Positions 8,117-14,744 of a DNA stretch of 64,000 nucleotides are shown piece after piece. This DNA is from Tabrizicola sp. (GTDB lineage Bacteria > Pseudomonadota > Alphaproteobacteria > Rhodobacterales > Rhodobacteraceae). Both the position numbers and the translations under genes were made by a program. The notes under the pieces were generated by a model. The model searched no databases and was not told the DNA's origin. It saw only the letters and a list, made by a program, of their open reading frames with translations. The stretch's first letter is position 1; each line of letters starts with the position of its first letter. The stretch covers positions 32,881-96,880 of the forward strand of contig NZ_JAEULO010000045.1 in assembly GCF_016793705.1 (NCBI RefSeq), written 5' to 3'.

Positions 8117-9172
8117 ATGGTTCCGTTGGACAAGCTTGCCCAGATCACCGAACGCTTCGAGTTCCTCGAGGCGCAGCTGAACGCGGGGGCGGCGCCCTCG
8201 GAGATCGCACGGATCAGCCGGGAGTATACCGAGCTGAAGCCGGTGGTGGAGGAAATCCACGCCTACCGGCAGGCGCTGGACGACCTCGCCGAGGCCGAGG
8301 CGATGCTGGCCGATCCCGAGATGAAGGCGCTGGCCGAGGAGGAGCTGCCGCGGCTCAAGGCCCGCATCCCGGAGATGGAGCAGGCGTTGCGGCTGGCGCT
8401 TCTGCCGAAGGATGCCGCCGATACGCGCCCGGCGATCATCGAGATCCGGCCCGGCACCGGGGGCGACGAGGCGGCGCTTTTCGCGGGCGATCTGGCGCGG
8501 ATGTACCAGCGTTATGCCGAGCGCATGGGCTGGACCTTCGAGGTGATCAGCGAGCAGGCGGGCGAGGTCGGGGGCTTGAAGGAATTCTCGGCCCATATCC
8601 AGGGCGAGGGGGTCTATGCCCGGATGAAATACGAATCCGGCGTGCATCGCGTCCAGCGGGTGCCCGAGACCGAGGCGCAGGGGCGTATCCATACCAGCGC
8701 CGCGACGGTGGCGGTGCTGCCCGAGGCGGAGGAGGTCGACATCGACATCCCGGCCTCGGACATCCGGATCGACACCATGCGGTCCTCGGGGGCAGGGGGG
8801 CAGCATGTGAACACCACGGATTCCGCCGTGCGGATCACCCATCTGCCGAGCGGGATCGTGGTCACGTCGTCGGAGAAATCGCAACACCGCAACCGCGAGA
8901 TCGCGATGCAGGTGCTGCGCTCGCGGCTTTACGAGGCGGAGCGGGAGCGGCTGCATTCCGAACGCGCGGCAGACCGGAAGTCGCAGGTTGGCAGCGGGGA
9001 CCGCAGCGAGCGCATCCGCACCTACAACTTCCCGCAAGGCCGGATGACCGATCACCGGATCAACCTGACGCTTTACGCGCTGCCGCAGGTCATGGCCGGC
9101 GACCTGGGCGAGGTCATCGACGCGCTGGTGGCGCATGACCAGGCGGAACGGCTGGCGGAGATGGACGGGTGA
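8117..9172 (+). CDS. prfA: Peptide chain release factor 1
   Basis: RF1 reads UAA and UAG stop codons and triggers hydrolysis of the finished peptide from tRNA. The GGQ motif is at residues 227-229 ([16 protein letters not shown]), and the following bases fit the class I signature. A PxT-type stop-recognition tripeptide (PET in RVPETEAQG) marks it as RF1 rather than RF2. At 351 residues the length is typical. The stop overlaps the next gene, which encodes the methyltransferase that modifies the GGQ glutamine; the two share GTGA, indicating translational coupling. Confidence 0.96.
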   Translation: MVPLDKLAQITERFEFLEAQLNAGAAPSEIARISREYTELKPVVEEIHAYRQALDDLAEAEAMLADPEMKALAEEELPRLKARIPEMEQALRLALLPKDAADTRPAIIEIRPGTGGDEAALFAGDLARMYQRYAERMGWTFEVISEQAGEVGGLKEFSAHIQGEGVYARMKYESGVHRVQRVPETEAQGRIHTSAATVAVLPEAEEVDIDIPASDIRIDTMRSSGAGGQHVNTTDSAVRITHLPSGIVVTSSEKSQHRNREIAMQVLRSRLYEAERERLHSERAADRKSQVGSGDRSERIRTYNFPQGRMTDHRINLTLYALPQVMAGDLGEVIDALVAHDQAERLAEMDG

Positions 9173-10023
9173 AGGCGTCCGACGCGCTGCGGCTGGCCAT
9201 CCCCCGGCTGGACGCGGCGGGGGTGGAGGGCGCGGCGCGCGATGCAAGGGTGCTGCTCGCCCATGCGCTCGGGGTCCTGCCCGAAAGACTGACGCTGCAC
9301 CTGCCCGAGGAAATGACCGAGGTGCAGGATCAAGCCTTCGAGGCGGCACTCGCGGCGCGCGCGGCCCGGCAGCCGGTGGCGCAGATCACCGGGCGGCGGC
9401 TGTTCTGGGGCCTCAGCTTCCGCGTCACCCGCGACACTTTGGACCCGCGGCCCGATACCGAGGCGCTGGTGGCCGAGGCGCTGGCGGAACCGTTCCTCAA
9501 GCTGCTGGATCTTGGCACGGGGACGGGGTGCATCCTGCTGTCCTGCCTGATGGGCATGCCGATGGCGCGGGGGGTGGGCGTCGATATTTCCGAGGCGGCG
9601 CTTGCGGTTGCCGGCGGAAATGCATCCGACCTGGGGCTGGAGGGTCGGGCGAAGTTCCTGCGGTCGGACTGGTTCGCAAGCGTCTCGGGCGCCTTCGACC
9701 TGATCGTCTCGAACCCGCCCTATATCGCGGCGGACGAAATGGCAGGCCTCGCCCCCGAGGTCCGAGACTGGGAGCCGCATCTGGCGCTCACCCCCGGCGG
9801 CGACGGGCTGGAGGCCTACCGGGTCATCGCGCGGGGCACCCCGGCGCGGCTGATGCCGGGCGGGCGGCTTCTGGTCGAGATCGGGCCGAGCCAGGGCGAC
9901 GCGGTCGGCGCTCTGTTCCGGGCGGCGGGGCTCGAGGACATCCGTATCCTGCCCGACATGGACGGGCGCGACCGGGTGGTGGTGGCGCGCAAGCCCGGCG
10001 GTGATCGTTGCGGTTGTGCCTGA
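9169..10023 (+). CDS. prmC: Release factor glutamine N5-methyltransferase
   Basis: PrmC (HemK) methylates the glutamine of the GGQ motif in RF1 and RF2. This 284-residue protein has the SAM-binding [14 protein letters not shown] and the catalytic NPPY at residues 182-185 ([12 protein letters not shown]). The start is a GTG inside the prfA stop (GTGA overlap), the standard prfA-prmC arrangement. The N-terminal helical domain (about residues 1-80) is present. It acts in the cytoplasm. The next gene begins 181 bp downstream; that gap contains no feature I can name. Confidence 0.95.
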   Translation: MKASDALRLAIPRLDAAGVEGAARDARVLLAHALGVLPERLTLHLPEEMTEVQDQAFEAALAARAARQPVAQITGRRLFWGLSFRVTRDTLDPRPDTEALVAEALAEPFLKLLDLGTGTGCILLSCLMGMPMARGVGVDISEAALAVAGGNASDLGLEGRAKFLRSDWFASVSGAFDLIVSNPPYIAADEMAGLAPEVRDWEPHLALTPGGDGLEAYRVIARGTPARLMPGGRLLVEIGPSQGDAVGALFRAAGLEDIRILPDMDGRDRVVVARKPGGDRCGCA

Positions 10024-10204
10024 CCCCGCCGATTTCCCCGGAATTCCGCAGTTTTCCCTTGTCACATGGGTCCGCCTGTGATTAGTGGCCCCTGTCGGGC
10101 GCGGGTTCCCACCTGCCCCTGACGCATTGCCCCGGCCCTGCTGACCTTGATTTTGCTGCCCATGAGGGGCGGCGGTCGCAGGCCAAAGCCATCATAAGGA
10201 CCAG

Positions 10205-10930
10205 ATGCGCTCCTCCAAGAAACGCTCGCGTTCCAACCAGAACCGCCCGCGCACCCTCGGCAACATCATCAACCGCGTCTTCGATTCCTCGGGCCCCGAG
10301 GGCAAGGTGCGCGGCACGCCGCAGCAGATCATCGAGAAGTACCAGATGCTCGCCCGCGATGCACAGCTCTCGAACGACCGCGTGGCGGCCGAGAACTTCC
10401 TCCAGCACGCCGAGCACTATACAAGAATGCTGGCCGAGGCGACGCGCGAGATGGCCGCCGAGCAGGAGGCGCGGCAGCAGCAATACCAGCAGAACGGCGG
10501 GCAGCAGGGCCAGGGTGGCCAGAACGGCGGCCAGAACGGTGGGCAACAGGGCCAGCCGCGCGGCGACCGTCCCGAGGGCCAGGAGCGGCGCGACCGCGAC
10601 AATCGTGACAGTCGCGACAACCGGAACGACCGGCAGGAGCGGGGCGAGCGGCGGCAGGACTTCAACCGCGACTATCGCGAGGAGCGCAGCTTCCCCGCCG
10701 AGGAGCAGCCGATGGCGAGCGACGTCATCGAACTGGATGCGGGCGACGACACCGGCCTGATCGAGACGCCGGAATCCGCGCCTCGCGCCCGGCCCGAGCC
10801 CGAACCGGCAGTGGCAACCGAAGAAGCCGCACCGAAGGAAGAGCGCGCGCCCCGGCGTCCGCGCGGGCCGAGAAAGCCCAAGGGCGAAGGCAAACCGGAC
10901 GGCGAGCCGCCGAAGAAATCGGCGGAATAA
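10205..10930 (+). CDS. DUF4167 domain protein with Gln/Asn/Gly- and Arg-rich tail
   Basis: The first 80 or so residues (RSSKKRSRSNQNRPRTLGNI and onward) match the DUF4167 domain found in alphaproteobacteria, whose function is unknown. The rest is low complexity: a Q/G/N-rich stretch (about 95-118), an R/D/N-rich stretch (about 120-160) and a Pro/Glu/Lys-rich end. The very basic N-terminus and the RG/RD-rich tail suggest nucleic-acid, perhaps RNA, binding; that is inference. The ATG has an AAGGA ribosome site. A strong terminator follows, so the gene is transcribed alone or ends the prfA unit. Confidence 0.85.
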   Translation: MRSSKKRSRSNQNRPRTLGNIINRVFDSSGPEGKVRGTPQQIIEKYQMLARDAQLSNDRVAAENFLQHAEHYTRMLAEATREMAAEQEARQQQYQQNGGQQGQGGQNGGQNGGQQGQPRGDRPEGQERRDRDNRDSRDNRNDRQERGERRQDFNRDYREERSFPAEEQPMASDVIELDAGDDTGLIETPESAPRARPEPEPAVATEEAAPKEERAPRRPRGPRKPKGEGKPDGEPPKKSAE

Positions 10931-10940
10931 TCAGGAAACG

Positions 10941-10965
10941 GGCCGCCCCATCGGGCGGCCTTTTT
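10941..10965 (+). terminator. Rho-independent terminator
   Basis: A perfect 8-bp G+C stem (10941-10948 with 10953-10960), loop CATC, then TTTTT. It is ten bases after the DUF4167 stop and lies between convergent genes. One of the best terminators in the window. Confidence 0.9.
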
Positions 10966-10974
10966 CATGCGGGG

Positions 10975-12630
10975 TCAGGGCAGGGTAAGCGCCAGTTCGG
11001 TGCGTTCGCCTGCCTTCACGCTCAGCGGTGTCTCGGACTGCTTGTCATCCTTGCTGGCCCTGACCACATAGTCCCCCGCCGGGAGCGTGGTCTGCCACGA
11101 GGGGCCGTAGCTGTAGCCAAAGGACGCGCGGTCGCCGTTGATGTCGGGCTTTGCCGCCAGCACCTCGATGAACTCGTCGGTGGGCGTGGTGAAGGCCGCA
11201 ACCCCGGCATTGAGAGGGGCTGTGATCTCGGTCCGCTCACCCACCTTGACGGTGAACGGCACCTCGACCTTGGCCGCGCCCAGAGTGACGACGGCAACAT
11301 AATCGCCCGCCGGAAGGTCGAACTTCGCGCCCGCGCCATAGGTGTAGCCCACCGACTTGCGGTTGCCGTCGATGTCCTTCGCCGCCCCGAAGATTTCGAC
11401 GAAATGGTCGCCGCCTTCGACCTTCACCCCCTCGGCATAGGTGGCATCCACCACGGCGAGGCCGGTACCGATGATCACGTCCTTGTCGATCTGCTTGCCC
11501 GCCTCGAAGGTGAGCGTTTCTTCGACTTTGGCCGCACCAAGGCTGGCGAGAAAGCTGTACTCACCCGCCGGGAAGACATGCAGCGCCTGGCCGTAGCCGG
11601 ATTCGGAGACATCGTTCGGACCCCGCACTTCCCAGAAGGCTTCAGAGGCGATCTCGCCGCCCTGATAGGCGTAGAGCTTCAGGTTCAGCACCCCGGCGTT
11701 CAGGTTCGCGACCGGCTGGGCCAGTGCATCGGCGGTGATCGTCACCTCCTGCTCGGCCTTGGCGTCGTTCAACTCGGTGAACATGCGGTAGGTCCCGGGC
11801 GGGACAAGTTCGGTCTGGCGGCCGTAGACGGAGATCGTCTCGTCGGACAGCGCACCGTCGGGCAGGACAAGGCGCAGGGTGACATAGGCGTCGTCGACGA
11901 TCTCGTCGGCGGGTTCGGGTTGCCCCTCGGCCAGGACGATGACCGGATCGAAGTTCTTTTCCAACACCATCGGGGTCGGTTCGGGTTCCGGCACAGGTTC
12001 CGGTTCCACCACGGCGACCGTGGTCTTGAGCGCCTCGACCAGGCTGCCCGCATCCTTGGCCTGAATGTATTTCCCGCCGGTGTTCTCGGCCAGGCAGGCG
12101 ACCGTCGCGCCTTCCTCGGCGGTCAGGCCGAAGCCCACGACATGCGCGGTGAAGTCGACGCCCGAGGCCTCCAGCTCGGCCCCGAGCGCGCAGGGGTCGG
12201 CCTCGCAGGTCTCGATCCCGTCGGTGATCAGGATGACGGTGGCCTTCTCCTCGGTCGATTTCAGCTCGGCGGCGGCGCGGCGGACGGCTTCGGTCAGCGG
12301 CGTCTTGCCGAGGAATTTCATCGCATTGGCGGCATCGGTGATCGCCTGAGCGGTGCCGGCGGCGGGCGGGACGACCAGTTCGATATCCTCGCAGCTGCCC
12401 TTCTCGCGGTGGCCATAGGCCATCAGGCCGATCTCGGTCGCGGGGTCGAGGCCCGATAGCACCGACCCCAGCGCCTCGCGCGCGATTTCCAGCTTGGGGC
12501 GGCCGTCGATCTGGCCCCACATCGAGCCCGATGCATCGAGGACGATGATCGACTTGCCCTCGGCCAGAAGCGGCGCAGCCAGAAGGCCCTGGGCCAGCAG
12601 GGCGGCAAAGAACGTCTTGAAAATACGCAT
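10975..12630 (-). CDS. Exported von Willebrand factor A protein with repeated C-terminal domains
   Basis: This 551-residue protein starts at the ATG at 12630 (ribosome site GGAGAG) with a signal peptide (MRIFKTFFAALLAQGLLAAPLLAEG). A VWA domain follows directly: the metal-site DASGSMWG, then TPLTEAV and ITDGIETCEADPC, covering about residues 30-205. A Pro/Glu linker (PEPVPEPEPTP) leads to about four related segments of 75-90 residues ending the protein. The last two share AAK-DI-G-R-S-GY-YG, LPAGDYV and VK-GERTE. VWA domains bind protein partners through a metal ion; the repeats look like beta-sandwich modules. It is probably periplasmic or surface exposed. The partner is unknown. Confidence 0.85.
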   Translation of the reverse strand: MRIFKTFFAALLAQGLLAAPLLAEGKSIIVLDASGSMWGQIDGRPKLEIAREALGSVLSGLDPATEIGLMAYGHREKGSCEDIELVVPPAAGTAQAITDAANAMKFLGKTPLTEAVRRAAAELKSTEEKATVILITDGIETCEADPCALGAELEASGVDFTAHVVGFGLTAEEGATVACLAENTGGKYIQAKDAGSLVEALKTTVAVVEPEPVPEPEPTPMVLEKNFDPVIVLAEGQPEPADEIVDDAYVTLRLVLPDGALSDETISVYGRQTELVPPGTYRMFTELNDAKAEQEVTITADALAQPVANLNAGVLNLKLYAYQGGEIASEAFWEVRGPNDVSESGYGQALHVFPAGEYSFLASLGAAKVEETLTFEAGKQIDKDVIIGTGLAVVDATYAEGVKVEGGDHFVEIFGAAKDIDGNRKSVGYTYGAGAKFDLPAGDYVAVVTLGAAKVEVPFTVKVGERTEITAPLNAGVAAFTTPTDEFIEVLAAKPDINGDRASFGYSYGPSWQTTLPAGDYVVRASKDDKQSETPLSVKAGERTELALTLP

Positions 12631-12706
12631 GTCGGGGCTCTCCAAGGCAACAACTATCGGGCGAGCCTAGGGCAGTCCCTCCCGCACGGTCAACCTTCGC
12701 AACGGA

Positions 12707-12741
12707 AAAGGTCTTCGGGACATGCCCGAAGACCCTACCCG
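12707..12741 (-). terminator. Hairpin terminator-like element, minus strand
   Basis: A perfect 9-bp stem (12711-12719 with 12725-12733) with a 5-base loop. On the minus strand it is followed by CTTTTCC, fitting termination of the fasciclin gene 100 bp upstream. The CACGGGTAGGG box in front on that strand resembles the element at 1244-1268. The remainder of the gap 12631-12841 shows nothing else. Confidence 0.55.
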
Positions 12742-12841
12742 TGCCGAAGGCTGGAAGAAGGGGACCTTGCACCACCCACGGCAACAGGTCCGGGTCAGGG
12801 GATGAGGGACCACCCCGAGGCCCGATAGTGGCTGCGGCGGA

Positions 12842-13387
12842 TCACATCGCGGGCAGAAGCACCGTGTCGATCACATGGATCACGCCGTTCTTCTGCTTGA
12901 CGTCGGCGATGGTGACGTTGGCCACGTTGCCCTGGCCGTCCTTGATCATGATCTTGCCGTCCTTTTCCATCGCGGTGAACTCGCAGCCGCCGACGGTCTT
13001 GACGGTGTGGGCACCGCCGTCATCCATCACCATCTTGCTCACATCCGCCGCCATCGCATTGGCCGCGACGACGTGGCAGGTCAGGATCTTCACCAGCTGG
13101 TCCTTGTTCTCGGGCTTCAGCAGCGTCTCGACCGTGCCGGCGGGCAGCTTGGCGAAGGCCTCGTTCGTCGGCGCGAAGACGGTGAAGGGGCCGTCGCCCT
13201 GCAGCGTCTCGACCAGGCCCGCGGCCTGCACGGCGGCGACAAGCGTGGTGTGATCGGCCGAGTTGACCGCGTTCTCGACGATGTTCTTGTCCTCATACAT
13301 CGCGGCGCCGCCGACCATCGGGTTTTCGGCCAGCGCCATGCCGGTGGTGAGCGCCAGGATCGCGGTGGCAAGTTTCAAGGTTTTCAT
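12842..13387 (-). CDS. Secreted fasciclin (FAS1) domain protein
   Basis: This 181-residue protein has a signal peptide (MKTLKLATAILALTTGMALA) and one FAS1 domain. The family hallmarks are present: DHTTLVAAVQAAGLVETL, GPFTVFAPTNEAFAKLP and, at the end, NGVIHVIDTVLLP. FAS1 proteins are extracytoplasmic and often adhesive. The ATG at 13387 is preceded by AGGGAGAA; an in-frame start 33 bases further up would spoil the signal peptide. It lies directly downstream of an anti-sigma/sigma pair on the same strand, separated by 108 bp, so it may be a target of that sigma factor. A hairpin terminator lies behind it. Confidence 0.9.
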   Translation of the reverse strand: MKTLKLATAILALTTGMALAENPMVGGAAMYEDKNIVENAVNSADHTTLVAAVQAAGLVETLQGDGPFTVFAPTNEAFAKLPAGTVETLLKPENKDQLVKILTCHVVAANAMAADVSKMVMDDGGAHTVKTVGGCEFTAMEKDGKIMIKDGQGNVANVTIADVKQKNGVIHVIDTVLLPAM

Positions 13388-13495
13388 CGGATTCTCCCTT
13401 CGGGTTAAGGGCGGGGTCATTCCCGCCTCACATCCGAAGGAACGAGAGGGATTCCGGCGAAGTTTCAGCCGAAGGCCGGGATCACGCTTCTGTGA

Positions 13496-14152
13496 TCAGG
13501 TGGCGTCGCCGACCGTGGCGGTCAGGATGATCGGGCCGGTCGCGACACCGCCGGGGGCACCGCCTGCGGGCTCGACGGTGACGGCGAAGACGAAGCCGTC
13601 AGGCGGGGTCGGATAGGTGACGACCAGTGGCTTGTCTTCCAGAAGCCCGAGCGAGACCGGATTGGTGTCGGGCGCGATGATCCAAAGCTCGTGCACCTGG
13701 CCCGCGACGGCCGGAACCCCGGCGACCCGCGTCACCTGCAGGGTTTCGCCGAAATGGGTGACGGCATAGGCAAGGCGGTGGTCGGCGGTGGTCAGCGTCG
13801 CGACCAGCTCGGGCCGCGGCGGGGCCAGGGTGGCGATCGAGGCCAGCGCCAGCACCGCCGCGACACCGGCCCCCGCAAGCCAGCCCAGGACCCCGCCACG
13901 CCGGCGCCGTTGCACCTTTGGAAAGAGCCGCGCCTCGATCTGCGGCAGAAGGTCGGGGGCAGGAGCCTCGGCAAAACCTTCGTTCAGCCCGCCAAGCCTG
14001 ACCTCCCATTCCGCGACCTGCGCGGCAAAGGCAGGGTCGCGCTTCATCCGCGCTTCGGCCTCGGCCCGTTCGGCAAGGTCCAGCACGCCCAGCACATATT
14101 CGGCGGCGAGCGCGTCTTCGGCCTCATGCGGGGTGAGCGGAGCGTCGGTCAT
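13496..14152 (-). CDS. RskA-type anti-sigma factor
   Basis: This 218-residue protein has a cytoplasmic N-terminal zinc-less anti-sigma region (HEAEDALAAEYVLGVLDLAERAEAEARM), a basic patch (KVQRRRRGG), one membrane helix (about residues 93-113) and an extracytoplasmic RskA C-terminal domain with VHELWIIAPDTNPVSLGLL. It should hold the neighbouring sigma factor inactive and release it on an envelope signal. The start is the ATG that overlaps the sigma stop as ATGA, so the two are translationally coupled. In M. tuberculosis RskA controls SigK, which drives fasciclin-domain proteins MPT70 and MPT83; here the next gene is a fasciclin protein. Confidence 0.88.
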   Translation of the reverse strand: MTDAPLTPHEAEDALAAEYVLGVLDLAERAEAEARMKRDPAFAAQVAEWEVRLGGLNEGFAEAPAPDLLPQIEARLFPKVQRRRRGGVLGWLAGAGVAAVLALASIATLAPPRPELVATLTTADHRLAYAVTHFGETLQVTRVAGVPAVAGQVHELWIIAPDTNPVSLGLLEDKPLVVTYPTPPDGFVFAVTVEPAGGAPGGVATGPIILTATVGDAT

Positions 14153-14682
14153 GTCTCCAGACACTCCTTCAGCTTCAGGAGGCTCCTGCGCAGCCAGGTC
14201 CGCATCGTGTTCAAGGGCACCGCGTGGCGCGCGGCGAGGTCGAGATAGGACAGCCCGTTCAGATAGGCGCCCCGCACCGCCTCGGCCCGGTCAGGTTCGA
14301 GCCGGTCGAAGCAGTCGGCCATCCGCCGCGCCTCGCCCTGCGCGACGAGCCGGGTTTCGGCACGGGGGGCGTTGTCCTGCACCGTATCCAGCCCGTCGTC
14401 CGAAGCGGCTTCCGGCCGGGCGCGCAGCCGGTCGATGGCAAGGTTGCGGGCGATGGCGATCAGCCAGGTCATGCCCCGGCCCTTCGCCGGATCATAGCGA
14501 CCGGCGCGCAGCCATACCCGTGTAAAGACCTCCTGCAAGGCATCCTCCGCCTCGGCGCGTTCCTTGAGCATACGCAACAGCACGCCCATGAGTTTCGCCG
14601 AGCTGTCGCGGTAGAGCGCACGGAAGGCCGCCCGGTCTTGGGCCGCGCATTTCGCGATCAGATCGGCGACAGGATCATCCAT
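14149..14682 (-). CDS. ECF sigma factor (SigK/RpoE-like)
   Basis: This 177-residue protein has the two conserved parts of group 4 sigma factors. Region 2 is seen in FRALYRDSSAKLMGVLLRML...EDALQEVFTRVWLRAG and TWLIAIARNLAIDRLR; region 4 in LEPDRAEAVRGAYLNGLSYLDLAARHAVPLNTMRTWLRRSLLKLKE. It directs RNA polymerase to stress-type promoters and is presumably kept silent by the coupled RskA-type anti-sigma factor. Such sigma factors usually activate their own operon; I could not assign a convincing shared -35/-10 pair here. A palindrome (14714-14725) lies 32 bases upstream of the start. Confidence 0.93.
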   Translation of the reverse strand: MDDPVADLIAKCAAQDRAAFRALYRDSSAKLMGVLLRMLKERAEAEDALQEVFTRVWLRAGRYDPAKGRGMTWLIAIARNLAIDRLRARPEAASDDGLDTVQDNAPRAETRLVAQGEARRMADCFDRLEPDRAEAVRGAYLNGLSYLDLAARHAVPLNTMRTWLRRSLLKLKECLET

Positions 14683-14713
14683 GCGCCAGACGTTACGGAT
14701 TTTCGACGCAAGT

Positions 14714-14725
14714 GCAAGCGCTTGC
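14714..14725. promoter_or_regulatory. Palindrome GCAAGCGCTTGC
   Basis: A perfect 12-base palindrome 32 bases upstream of the sigma-factor start and 20 bases behind the stop of the upstream minus-strand gene. Its core AAGCGCTT fits the AANCGNTT core of LacI-family operators. It could equally form part of a 3'-end hairpin. Confidence 0.3.
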
Positions 14726-14744
14726 GCGTCAAGGTTGGCTTTGG

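Noticed and set aside
10470-10560. Tandem DNA repeat in the DUF4167 gene
   Set aside because: The repetition follows from the Gln/Gly/Asn-rich coding sequence and is not a separate repeat element.
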